From assembly GCA_002716385.1 (NCBI GenBank), contig PBAX01000015.1, positions 1 through 64,000 on the forward strand: a stretch of 64,000 bases of DNA, written 5' to 3'. Positions 17,214 to 26,073 of the stretch are shown in pieces. The notes beneath the pieces were generated by a model. The model was not told the DNA's origin and did not search any database. It worked only from the letters and a program-made list of their open reading frames with translations. Source of the DNA: Phycisphaerae bacterium. Its GTDB lineage: Bacteria > Planctomycetota > Phycisphaerae > Phycisphaerales > SM1A02. The position numbers and the translations under genes are program-made. The stretch's first letter is position 1. Each line of letters opens with the position of its first letter.

Positions 17214-19826
17214 GTGAATACGAAGCGTCTTATCAAAGTAGTGGGTTCCCTGATCGGTGCCCTTTCCCTTGGCTCAGCAGCCAATGCCATGAATCTGAAT
17301 GAGCCGGAAGGGGCCTGTTGTTATACCGATCCAGCTGGGGACCTCGTCTGCGACATGCTCACCGAGCATGTCTGCATGGATTACATGGGTGTCTGGTCTG
17401 GAGCCCATGTTCCATGTTCGGATATCCATTGTGATGACAATGATCCAAATCAAGGCGCCTGCTGCTACGAGGATGCCGGTCTTGGTCTGGTCTGTGACGA
17501 GCTTTTTCAGGATGAATGTCTCGGCCTGAATGGCTATTTCTACGGATCGGGCGTCCCATGTGGCGCTCCCCAGGTCGAATGTCCGTCAATCGAGGACATC
17601 GGCGCATGCTGCTACAACACTCCGGATGGATGGGTCTGCGATCTCAGGATCGAAGAGCATTGCATCGATGTCGGCGGCATGTGGTACGGGCCGGGTTCCG
17701 ATTGCAACGATCCTCAGATCTACTGCAGCAACGAGCCGCTGACCGGTGCCTGCTGCTACGAGGATCCCGATCTTGGTCTGATCTGTGCGGAAATGGAACA
17801 GGAACTCTGTCTGGACGTGAATGGCTACTACTACGGACACAATGTTGTCTGCACGGATCCCCAGGTCGAATGCGACGTTCCTGAGAAGGGTGCCTGCTGC
17901 TACAAGGATGCCGACAACAATCCATTCTGTGACGAGCTCAATCAGAACGACTGCCAGGATCTGAATGGTCTCTGGTACGGATCCGGCGTTCTCTGCACGG
18001 ACCCGATTGTCGAGTGTGGTGATGTTGCTGACGATCCGGGTGCCTGCTGCTACGACGATCCCGACCTCGGATTCATCTGTGCCATGCTCATCCAGGAGCA
18101 CTGCATCGATCTCAACGGCTATTGGTATGGTGCCGGTGTCTCCTGCACGGATCCGCAGGTCGAATGCGATCTTCCGAGTGGTGATTGCATCATCCAGCCG
18201 GGTGCAGAGTGTGCCGGTCGTCCTTCCTACATCGATCCCGAATTCTCACAGGTCTTTGGTTCGGGGCCCGTGGCGGTACAGACTGCTTCCCCCAACATCT
18301 TCCAGGCCAACGTTCTCACCGTATTCGATCTGAGCAATGCCAATACCGCCCCGGTCGATTCATGGTGGAGTCTCGAACGTTACAGCGATCCTGACTGGAA
18401 CCAGAACAATCTCGGCAGCATCTTCGGTCTGGCTCTCGATGACGATGGCGACATCTTCGTCACCAGCACACGCTCCTGGAACAGCGACTGGCCGGGTATT
18501 GGTGGCTGGGGTGCCGTCTATCGGATCGATCGCTACACCGGCGACATCAGCGTCTTCGCCACGCTTCCAAACACGACCAGCGGTCTGGGAAGCATCGCCT
18601 GGGACTGCGAGCATCAGGTCTTCTTCGTGACCAACATGGAAGATGGGCTCATCTACCAGCTCGACGTCAACGGAAACATCCTCAGCACCTTCGATCCCGC
18701 ACTTCCATGGAATGGTGCTGCTGGCCCTGTCGCACTCGGCGATCGTCCCTGGGCTGTCGAGGTGCATGCCGGTCGACTCTACTTCTCGATGTGGAACGAG
18801 CACATCGATTCCGGCACCAACGCCTCCTCCAACGAGATCTGGTCGGTGGAACTCGATGCAAGCGGTACGCCAGTCGGTGTCGAGCAGCTTGAGATCACCA
18901 TCCCGAGCTACCAGTCCACCAATTGGAGTTCGCCCGTATCGGACATCCGATTCTCACCACGTGGAACCATGCTTCTGGCCGAGCGTTCCCAGACGAGCTT
19001 CGAGAGCCTTTCCGCTCACCGTGCACGTCTGCTTGAATACGAGTGCGAGGCTGGCGCATGGGTGCCAGGCAACACCTTCGGTGTCGGTGAAATCGGTGGC
19101 AACAATGCAAGTGGTGGTGTGGATGCCGATCTGGCACGCACATGGGCCAGTGGAGATGCTCTTCACCTGAACCATCCTGCTCCCTACTCCAACATCTATG
19201 GCTTCGCAGGTATTCCGGCAACCGGTGGCGATGTGACCAACAGTGTCCTCGTCGACTACCAGGACAATCTCATTGCTCAGGACAAGACCATGATCGGCGA
19301 TCTCGTCGTGACCAAGGCAGCTCCCGAGCCATGCATGAATCTCAACCACTTCGGTACTCACTGCCGCTTCCATCATCACAACGGCATGTATCACAAGGTC
19401 GAGTTCGGATTCTCGGCAATCGGTGGCGGCACCATCGACGAGGTTCAGGTAACTGGTCCTGCTGGCACGTCCTTCGCGCCAGGCACTCTGGTCGGACCAT
19501 TCGCTCCCTACCAGAGCTATCCCGTCAGCGTGAAGATGTTCGATGCTCCAGCTGGCCAGGAGGTCTGCCTGACCCTGACCGCCGTATTCGCCGACGGCAC
19601 GATCTGTGAACAGGAGCTCTGCTTCGTGACTCCTTACTGCCACATCCATCAGCCAGGCGATGTCAATGCCGACTTCGAAGTCGACATCACCGATCTACTC
19701 ACCATCATCGAGAACTGGGGCGGCCAGTGTGATGGCGAAGAGGATTGTGTCGCCGACCAGAACGGCGATGGCACCGTCGGCATCGGTGACCTGCTCGTGG
19801 TATTGGACAACTGGACCAGCCGCTGA
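17214..19826 (+). CDS. secreted protein with six GACCY cysteine-rich repeats, a propeller and C-terminal dockerin
   Basis: The GTG at 17214 is preceded by GGAG (8-nt spacing) and begins a signal peptide ending SAANA (870 aa). Residues ~33-320 hold six repeats of about 48 residues. Each starts GACCY and carries regularly spaced Cys (GACCY...C...C..LNG.WYG.GV.C.DP..EC). Residues ~330-690 look like a beta-propeller (GLALDDDGDIFVTSTRSW, then GLGSIAWDCEHQVFFVTNM). The C-terminal ~60 residues are two dockerin-like EF-hand segments (GDVNADFEVDITDLL, DQNGDGTVGIGDLL). Likely cell-surface or secreted; function unknown. Disulfide bonding of the repeats is an inference. Confidence 0.85.
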   Translation: MNTKRLIKVVGSLIGALSLGSAANAMNLNEPEGACCYTDPAGDLVCDMLTEHVCMDYMGVWSGAHVPCSDIHCDDNDPNQGACCYEDAGLGLVCDELFQDECLGLNGYFYGSGVPCGAPQVECPSIEDIGACCYNTPDGWVCDLRIEEHCIDVGGMWYGPGSDCNDPQIYCSNEPLTGACCYEDPDLGLICAEMEQELCLDVNGYYYGHNVVCTDPQVECDVPEKGACCYKDADNNPFCDELNQNDCQDLNGLWYGSGVLCTDPIVECGDVADDPGACCYDDPDLGFICAMLIQEHCIDLNGYWYGAGVSCTDPQVECDLPSGDCIIQPGAECAGRPSYIDPEFSQVFGSGPVAVQTASPNIFQANVLTVFDLSNANTAPVDSWWSLERYSDPDWNQNNLGSIFGLALDDDGDIFVTSTRSWNSDWPGIGGWGAVYRIDRYTGDISVFATLPNTTSGLGSIAWDCEHQVFFVTNMEDGLIYQLDVNGNILSTFDPALPWNGAAGPVALGDRPWAVEVHAGRLYFSMWNEHIDSGTNASSNEIWSVELDASGTPVGVEQLEITIPSYQSTNWSSPVSDIRFSPRGTMLLAERSQTSFESLSAHRARLLEYECEAGAWVPGNTFGVGEIGGNNASGGVDADLARTWASGDALHLNHPAPYSNIYGFAGIPATGGDVTNSVLVDYQDNLIAQDKTMIGDLVVTKAAPEPCMNLNHFGTHCRFHHHNGMYHKVEFGFSAIGGGTIDEVQVTGPAGTSFAPGTLVGPFAPYQSYPVSVKMFDAPAGQEVCLTLTAVFADGTICEQELCFVTPYCHIHQPGDVNADFEVDITDLLTIIENWGGQCDGEEDCVADQNGDGTVGIGDLLVVLDNWTSR
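17310..18179 (+). repeat. six tandem ~145-bp coding repeats (GACCY units)
   Basis: Six diverged tandem units, each about 47-50 codons, begin with a Gly-Ala-Cys-Cys-Tyr codon block. Units 2, 4 and 6 share longer phrases such as DPQVEC and a GACCYxD start, suggesting duplication within the array. Confidence 0.85.
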
Positions 19827-19851
19827 TCGACAGCTGGTATCTCCTACACAG

Positions 19852-19892
19852 CATGCCCCGGTCGTTTCAACGGCCGGGGCATGTCATTTTTT
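19852..19892. terminator. bidirectional intrinsic terminator
   Basis: catgccccgg (19852-19861) pairs with ccggggcatg (19874-19883), then tcatttttt. It sits 25 bp after the GACCY gene and next to the end of the convergent pyrophosphatase-like gene. Confidence 0.85.
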
Positions 19893-20327
19893 GGCAAAGT
19901 CCATCCAGAGTTCCTGCATCGGCCTACGTAGGATCAATCGGCCTTGGAGCAGCGAGCGATCGAAGTTGACGAAGCCATTGACCAGATAGATCTCCTCTGG
20001 AGTGCAGTTCCAGAGAAGATCGACCTCCTGATCCTGCTTCACGTGGTCTCTGGTCATGATCAGGGCCGTGAGCCCGGTAGAACCTGTGCCTGACCAGACA
20101 TCGGCGGGCTCGCCATCACCGCCCACGGTGCCTGGCAGGGAGCCGTAGTCGATCGGATAGATGATCGAGGGGTGTTTGGGATGAGGGGTCGCTCTGGGAC
20201 GATCGATCTCGACGCCCCGATCGTTCAGGATCGATTCCCAGTGTTCCCAATTGAAATCCAGAACCGGTGCATCGATGGATGGTGGGATTGTCGGCAGTTG
20301 TTCCCATGTGAGTCGGTCAGGATTCAT
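19884..20327 (-). CDS. inorganic-pyrophosphatase-like protein with degenerate active site
   Basis: The 147-residue protein resembles family I soluble pyrophosphatase around YPIDYGSLPGTVGGDGEPADVW, which aligns with the FYPCNYGYI...DGDPVDVL block of E. coli Ppa. The signature D-x-D-P-x-D reads DGEPAD, so one metal-binding Asp is Glu. The downstream metal-ligand region (KxxDxxxxD in Ppa) is not evident, and the protein is shorter than the usual ~175. It may keep phosphohydrolase activity on another substrate or be inactive. Its last bases overlap the terminator stem region of the convergent gene. Confidence 0.7.
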   Translation of the reverse strand: MNPDRLTWEQLPTIPPSIDAPVLDFNWEHWESILNDRGVEIDRPRATPHPKHPSIIYPIDYGSLPGTVGGDGEPADVWSGTGSTGLTALIMTRDHVKQDQEVDLLWNCTPEEIYLVNGFVNFDRSLLQGRLILRRPMQELWMDFAKK

Positions 20328-20373
20328 GGCAGCACTGCCTGGCCAATGCGATGATCGAGATAGCAGGAATGGA

Positions 20374-21150
20374 TCAGCATTCGTTCCACGTGTCGATGAT
20401 CAGAAGGATGTCGGCGACATCGACATTTCCGCTGCCGTCGACGTCGCCATCGCCTGATCCGAGCCCGAACTGGGCAATGACCAGAAGCAGGTCGTTGACA
20501 TCCGTCGTTCCGTCGCCGTTCGTATCCGTTGGGCACTCGCAGTCATCCGGAATGCCGTTGCCGTCGATGTCCTGTGAATCGCCTTCTTCGATGTCGGTGT
20601 CATCAGGTATGCCGTTGGCGTTGCAGTCTGGCGAGGCGTAGAGAATGAGGCAGGCGCCCTGAACGGATCCGGCATCCACCGGTGAGGCGTCCGTGAATTC
20701 GACGATCCACTCGCCCTGAGCTGGCAACCCTATGAAGGTTGCAAGGGGTTCCGCCGGCATCATCACGCCGTGCATCACCGGAACCTCGGTGATGGAACAC
20801 ATGGATTCGCCCACGACCGTTGCGTCGTCATCGAAGAAGCCGTCTATGTCGTCGCCTCCACAGCCCCAGGGGCCAATCCAGCCTCCATTGGGCATGCCAG
20901 GTCTGTCAATGATCGTGACGGGGGTTCCATCCGGTGAACGCAGGACGATCTCCAGATCGCCAACCCATGGATGGGTCACATCCAGATGAAGGCGAGCCTC
21001 GGTGACGATTCCATCCATATCGACGGGGATGGTCCATGCGGTCGAACTGCTGCCGTCGTCTGGGATCTGGGATGGGCCGTTGCCGCAGAATGTCGAGCCA
21101 CAGGCGAGGCTTGCGGGCAGGAGAGGCAGGATCAGAAGTGATGTGTTCAT
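20374..21150 (-). CDS. secreted P-domain (proprotein-convertase type) protein with dockerin
   Basis: The 258-residue protein starts at the ATG overlapping the upstream lipase stop (ATGA). A signal peptide (MNTSLLILPLLPASLA) is followed by a P/Homo-B domain at ~20-170: LHLDVTHPWVGDLEIVLRSPDGT and GEWIVEFTDASPVDAGSVQG. Next come an EF-hand-like spacer (DCNANGIPDDTDI) and two dockerin segments (DTNGDGTTDVNDLLLV, DVDGSGNVDVADILLI). No protease domain is present, so the P domain is probably a carbohydrate- or protein-binding module. It is translationally coupled to the lipase and may act with it. Confidence 0.88.
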   Translation of the reverse strand: MNTSLLILPLLPASLACGSTFCGNGPSQIPDDGSSSTAWTIPVDMDGIVTEARLHLDVTHPWVGDLEIVLRSPDGTPVTIIDRPGMPNGGWIGPWGCGGDDIDGFFDDDATVVGESMCSITEVPVMHGVMMPAEPLATFIGLPAQGEWIVEFTDASPVDAGSVQGACLILYASPDCNANGIPDDTDIEEGDSQDIDGNGIPDDCECPTDTNGDGTTDVNDLLLVIAQFGLGSGDGDVDGSGNVDVADILLIIDTWNEC

Positions 21151-23072
21151 CTCGCCGCCTCCGTATCCATCTCGCCGCTACGGTTCGTGTCATCGACTTC
21201 ACGTGGTTCCGTCATGTTCTTGATGTGGCACCAGCCGAGGGTGGTCCCCATGTTGTTGGCGCCATCGAGATCGCCTTCGGAATTCTCCACGACGCCATCG
21301 TCGGGATCCCAGAGGACGAGATCGGTGAGGAAGTGGCAGTAGTCGTAGGACCACCATTCATCCTCCACGGTGGACGTCCAAGTCCAGGTGTTCTGACGGG
21401 TGCTGGTGGGAATGTATGAAAGCCATTCGGCGGCACCGTCGTAGGTCATGTCGTAGTTGACACCGCAACCGAATCCGAAGAGTTCCCCGAGGATAGACAG
21501 GTTTCCGGCCAATGCCGTTCCCGAGAATGGGCTTCCCAGACACTGGAGGAGGCGTCCGTTGCCGGCCCAGTCCAGCCCGCTCCAGTAGAAGGTGTACAGG
21601 TGAACGGCTGCATTGCCGCCTTGCGAGTGACCGACCAGACCATAGCTCTTGTATTGGCTGCCGAAGGAGATGAAGTCCTGAGCGAATTCGTCGTGGGAGA
21701 AGTTCTGGAACATGTTGATGTATTCAGCCACATCGCCGGTGAAATCAGTTGGATTCCACGAGTCGGCATCAGAGCAGTAGCCATGACTGATCATCAGATT
21801 GTGCCCACCGTATCGATCCGAACGCGATGGATGGGAGCGGGTCGACGCTGGGATTCTGAAGCCGCCCAGATCGCCCTTGCCGTGTCTCATCGTATGAATG
21901 GTGGAACTGTTTAGATCGAGTTTCATGGGGACATCGGTGTTTTCGAGCAGGATTGAATCGACCGGACCTGATGCGAGCAGGGGTCTGGCGGCATGCGGGG
22001 ATGCGATTCGAAGTGAGCGAAGCGTCAGGGATTCGCCGTTTCCCCCCTCGGTGGCAAGCCAGCGGCGATCCAGCACCAGTGTCACCCGGCCGTCTTCAAC
22101 AGGACAGATGCCTCCAATCCAGCATCTGGGCTGCAGGCCTCCTGTGCCCAGGCTCCACACTTCCGAACCAAGGAGCAGCGTAGGACGCTCGGTGGCGTAC
22201 GCGAGCATGAGATCGATGGCCAACCGTTCCTCGTCCAGTTCGCGTGTCGCGATCCCCGTTATCTCAACCGGATATTCGGCATGAAAGTGATGGATGCCGG
22301 TTCGAAGGAACTGGTTGCCTTGTGAATCGATGCCCTCGATCTGAAGTCGACATTCATGAGGCCCGTTTGTCCCCGGTGTGAAGGATTGTTCAAGCCATGG
22401 GCCCGAGCGGCCCATGGGTTCCTGGACGATCAACCCTTCAGGGCCGTGCCAGCTCATGGTGGCTCGAGTTATGTCGAGCCCTTCTGAAAAGGAGTGGACG
22501 GCATCGATGATCGGATTGCCAGTTGCATCGACCGGTGTCAGGGCGACACGCACGGTCTTCGCCTGGCCCACGATGGAGGCATATGAGGTCGGATGCATCT
22601 GCAGTGCGACACCGGAGCGATCCCGTATCAACAGATAACCAATCGATCCAGGCTCACCATCGGATATGGAAACCTCCCAATCACCGGCGATCGGGTATCG
22701 AACATCGAGTCTGACAGTCTCCTGAGGAAGGAACGGCTGCATGTCCCCTGGGGTGTGGGTCCAGTCCGGGCCATCCTGTTGACCGTTCGGATCCATGAAC
22801 TGGACATCCCATTCATGACATTTCTGGCCAATCGGGACCAGCGACAGATGCTGGCTGGTCGGGACCGGGATCTTTCGTCTCCAGTTTCCATGATCATCGA
22901 ATTCGATTGGAATCATGGCGTGGCCGAAGGGGCGTCCCACGGCGGTTGGATCCGGCGACCGCAGTCTTCCATTGAGGAGGTCCGAGGCGGGAGCGCCCAC
23001 ATGCTTGGGTGTCACATGAGTGGCGTCGCCGATCGCGAGCAGAGGCAGGATTAACAGATGGGGGAATGCCAT
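21147..23072 (-). CDS. secreted lipase/esterase-like alpha/beta hydrolase
   Basis: I start at the ATG at 23072, with GGAG about 9 nt upstream; the ORF track start at 23075 is a TTG one codon earlier. A signal peptide (AFPHLLILPLLAIGDA) precedes ~350 residues of beta-sandwich-like sequence. The C-terminal ~230 residues form an alpha/beta-hydrolase domain: oxyanion region LMISHGYCSD, nucleophile elbow GLVGHSQGGNAAVH, then a probable acid Asp near LVLWDPDDGVV and a late His (GWCHIKNM). This resembles triacylglycerol lipases and would act outside the cell on an ester substrate. The start/stop overlap links it to the P-domain protein. Confidence 0.83.
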   Translation of the reverse strand: MAFPHLLILPLLAIGDATHVTPKHVGAPASDLLNGRLRSPDPTAVGRPFGHAMIPIEFDDHGNWRRKIPVPTSQHLSLVPIGQKCHEWDVQFMDPNGQQDGPDWTHTPGDMQPFLPQETVRLDVRYPIAGDWEVSISDGEPGSIGYLLIRDRSGVALQMHPTSYASIVGQAKTVRVALTPVDATGNPIIDAVHSFSEGLDITRATMSWHGPEGLIVQEPMGRSGPWLEQSFTPGTNGPHECRLQIEGIDSQGNQFLRTGIHHFHAEYPVEITGIATRELDEERLAIDLMLAYATERPTLLLGSEVWSLGTGGLQPRCWIGGICPVEDGRVTLVLDRRWLATEGGNGESLTLRSLRIASPHAARPLLASGPVDSILLENTDVPMKLDLNSSTIHTMRHGKGDLGGFRIPASTRSHPSRSDRYGGHNLMISHGYCSDADSWNPTDFTGDVAEYINMFQNFSHDEFAQDFISFGSQYKSYGLVGHSQGGNAAVHLYTFYWSGLDWAGNGRLLQCLGSPFSGTALAGNLSILGELFGFGCGVNYDMTYDGAAEWLSYIPTSTRQNTWTWTSTVEDEWWSYDYCHFLTDLVLWDPDDGVVENSEGDLDGANNMGTTLGWCHIKNMTEPREVDDTNRSGEMDTEAAR

Positions 23073-23186
23073 CAATCATTCTCCATGGACTCTCTAAGAA
23101 ATCGTCCATGGAGTATATAGGGGGGTGCCCGCGACTTCCGGTTCCACTCTCGATTTCAGGCAGGAAGTACGCTTATTTTGATTTCA

Positions 23187-23223
23187 ATGAAAACAACGCC
23201 CCGGCTAAGGAGCCGAGGCGTTG
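23187..23223 (-). terminator. intrinsic terminator of the M6 protease gene
   Basis: On the minus strand CAACGCCTCGGCT pairs with AGCCGGGGCGTTG around a CCTT loop (23194-23223), followed by TTTTCATT. One pair is U-G on the minus transcript but would be a C-A mismatch on the plus strand, which supports the minus direction. Confidence 0.85.
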
Positions 23224-23246
23224 TCCGGTTGAAATGGAGGGGGGTG

Positions 23247-25865
23247 TCAGTCGCATCGTCCCCAGTGATCGAGTGCGATGAGCAGGTCGTCGATGCCGAT
23301 GATTCCATCCTGATTGAGATCGGTTTCAGGACAGTCCCGGCAATTCCATTCACTGAGGATCTTCAGCATGTCATCGATGTCGATGAGTCTGTCGCCATTG
23401 GTGTCTCCGAGACACTCGCAGATATCAGGCACACCGTTGGCGTTGTCATCGATGACGAGCCCAAGCGCTATCTCACAGGTGTCCGGGCGACCGTTCATGT
23501 TGCAGTCGATGTCGCATTTCCCGCTGGTCCAGGCGCCCCCGAACTGCTCCAGGCACTGCATGTTCGAAATGCCCTCCTGGCATTCCATGTCGGATGTGCA
23601 GCATGTGCCGGCCATCGGAATATCAAGAGCGAGGAGATCCAGCGCTTCTCGTACGGCCTGTGTGAAATGTATCGTGTCGTCACCGGCATAGATGAGCGCG
23701 CCCTTCGAGACGGCGGCCAGTTCGTTGGCCTGCTGTGCCAGCTTGTCGCCGCCACCTGGCGACTCGTGGCCTTCACTGCCGAACATGCCCGAGGTGATGT
23801 CTGGTCCGCTCCAGGCGGCGTTCAGCGTGAAGATGCGTGGTGCTTCGGACATAACGGTCGGATTGGCAAGCTGGGCCAGAAGAGCGTTTCGGCCAGCTGC
23901 TTCACCGGTACCGCTTGGATAGTCCTCGACATCGGCATCGTGGAAATCGGCATCAGTCATGAGGAAGATGATCGGTGCCCTGTTGCTGTCCCATGAAAGT
24001 GGCTGTGGTGCGATTTCACCGAGATCGTTGAAGTCGTTGTCGTTGTTGAGATCCAGTCCGGTTCCCATCATGGCCTGATACAAAGCTTCATACTGCGATT
24101 CAGGGAGATCGGCGCCACCGCCGGCTGTCAGTGCGGCCAATGCGGCCGTGACAAGACCGGGGTTGCTGGTGAAGTCCTGACTGACGGCCCAGGCGACATC
24201 CCCATTCGAACCCGATGGAGCGATGGGAAAATCGGTGAAGCTCGCCACGCCATATCGCGGGTTTGGGAAGTCGTTGTCGATCATGCTCATGACGGAAGGC
24301 ATCTGGGCAAGCATGTTGGGAAGGTCGTCCCAGTAGCTGCCAGAGGTGTCGAAGATGAACAGTACATCCAGTTCCCTCGTCTCCTCGATTGGAAGCGCTC
24401 TGACTGTGAGATCAACGGTCATTGGAAGTCCGCAATTCGAGATGTTCGAGATCTTCACGCCGGTATCTACGTTGGAGTAGGGGCGTGAGTTCGGTGTCGA
24501 GTTCGAATCGAAGTTCGAGACTGTCGCCAGCGAGTAGAGGTCGTCCGCATCTCCTCGGTTGGCTGATGACTCGAGATCGCAGAACGCATCAGCCTGCTCC
24601 AGAGCGATCATGCTGTGGGCGGCACCCGGAGCACCATTGCACCAACCGAAGTTGTTGCCCGTGTTCACGGATGGGTCCACATGCCAGATCGCCAGCCCGC
24701 ATCCCCACAGATTCTGGTCGAAGCCAAGTGGCTGTCGATTCTCGATCAGCAGATATTCACTGCTGTTGGGATCGTTCTTGATCTTCAATGCAAACGGCGT
24801 TGTCTCGATGGCCGGTATCGAGAGATTCGAATAGTCGCCGATCACAAGCTGGGGTTCGATCCAACCCATCTCCGCACGACACCAGGCCGACATGTGAGCA
24901 GGACTGCTGGAGCTGTTCCAGTTACCTGATGCCATGAGGCAGAAGTGTCCGCATCCTTCGTTGGCAGAGCCGTTGGTGCCGTAGAGATCGGGCAGCCCAA
25001 GCGCATGTCCGAATTCATGGCAGAAGACGCCGATTTCGATTAGTGAGCCGCCGCATGACAGGGCCGGCATGATGGTGTAATCGCTGATTCGGATGAACCC
25101 GCCTCCGGCAGCTGCGTCGTTGGTTGAGAACAACGCAGGTGTTCCATTGGCTACGGAATTCGCGCTTGCATAGTTCCAGCGGTGCGACCAGATGTTTCCA
25201 TTCCCGCATTCACCTCCTGTTTCAGGGTGCACCAGTGCAACCAGATCGACGATGCCGTCGTCATCACCAGAGTTCGGAATACCATCCGGGCCATCATTGT
25301 CGTACATGCTGAAATCGATGTTGGCGTCGGCGAGCGTCAGTGCTTCATCCACGTATGAGAATGGAGCTGCATTCAGTCCATTGACGCCTGCTTCGTAGTT
25401 CGTGTCGTTGGACGATAGATTGCCGATGTTCACGACGTCCCCGTCGAACGTGAATTGTCCATAGGAGATTTCGCGGTAATAGTCCGAAAGTGTTCCGGTC
25501 GGCCACGGTCCGTCGAATAGTTCCTGTTGGAGATTCGGGACCGTATTGGCGGGAAGATTGACATTGTTGAATCCGAAGCAGAGAACAGGCACTTCAAGTA
25601 CGCCGGTCACGGCATCGGATGCACCACCACGTTTCGTGACATCATTCCGGTTCCTCTTGGCATCTTTGGCCTTGGCCCTCCATGCCCCCGGCGTGTCGAA
25701 TGACACCTGACTTCTAAGGGCATGTGCTCGGACATGTTCAGGTGCATGAGTACCAGGGCGTGGTGAGGTGGTCGCCAGGCAATCCGGATTCGAGAAGAGG
25801 GATACGATCGGTATCGCCAGCGCGCTTAGCATCGCGTGCCGGCCGTTATTGGTCAGATAGTTCAT
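23247..25865 (-). CDS. secreted M6-family zinc metalloprotease with VWA and dockerin domains
   Basis: The 872-residue precursor has an N-terminal hydrophobic signal and a basic propeptide-like stretch. The M6 (immune inhibitor A-like) domain carries the zinc motif HEFGHALGLPD near residue 283, after SDYYREISYGQF. From ~495 a von Willebrand A domain has a MIDAS motif (DVLFIFDTSGS). A Cys-rich stretch (TCCTSDMECQEG...C) and two dockerin segments (DTNGDRLIDIDDMLKIL, DLNQDGIIGIDDLLIAL) end the protein. It probably degrades or processes extracellular protein. The VWA domain may bind a protein ligand. Confidence 0.9.
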   Translation of the reverse strand: MNYLTNNGRHAMLSALAIPIVSLFSNPDCLATTSPRPGTHAPEHVRAHALRSQVSFDTPGAWRAKAKDAKRNRNDVTKRGGASDAVTGVLEVPVLCFGFNNVNLPANTVPNLQQELFDGPWPTGTLSDYYREISYGQFTFDGDVVNIGNLSSNDTNYEAGVNGLNAAPFSYVDEALTLADANIDFSMYDNDGPDGIPNSGDDDGIVDLVALVHPETGGECGNGNIWSHRWNYASANSVANGTPALFSTNDAAAGGGFIRISDYTIMPALSCGGSLIEIGVFCHEFGHALGLPDLYGTNGSANEGCGHFCLMASGNWNSSSSPAHMSAWCRAEMGWIEPQLVIGDYSNLSIPAIETTPFALKIKNDPNSSEYLLIENRQPLGFDQNLWGCGLAIWHVDPSVNTGNNFGWCNGAPGAAHSMIALEQADAFCDLESSANRGDADDLYSLATVSNFDSNSTPNSRPYSNVDTGVKISNISNCGLPMTVDLTVRALPIEETRELDVLFIFDTSGSYWDDLPNMLAQMPSVMSMIDNDFPNPRYGVASFTDFPIAPSGSNGDVAWAVSQDFTSNPGLVTAALAALTAGGGADLPESQYEALYQAMMGTGLDLNNDNDFNDLGEIAPQPLSWDSNRAPIIFLMTDADFHDADVEDYPSGTGEAAGRNALLAQLANPTVMSEAPRIFTLNAAWSGPDITSGMFGSEGHESPGGGDKLAQQANELAAVSKGALIYAGDDTIHFTQAVREALDLLALDIPMAGTCCTSDMECQEGISNMQCLEQFGGAWTSGKCDIDCNMNGRPDTCEIALGLVIDDNANGVPDICECLGDTNGDRLIDIDDMLKILSEWNCRDCPETDLNQDGIIGIDDLLIALDHWGRCD

Positions 25866-26073
25866 TTGAAAGCCCTACTTGAAATGACTGGAATTCGGCA
25901 CTCGTACGTGCCACTCATTAGGCATTCGTTGTCGACCGGCGTGATCTATCAGTTTGATTGTCCAGAAAACCAAAAAAACCCTCTCATAGGTCTTCAAACC
26001 GGGCTTCATGGATGTGTCGAGCCTGGATTCGGACCTATAGTGGAGTTGATTACAGACCAAAGGAACCCCTGTC

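Noticed and set aside
17586-18101. 171-aa minus-strand ORF across the GACCY repeats
   Set aside because: Shadow of the strongly supported plus-strand repeat gene.
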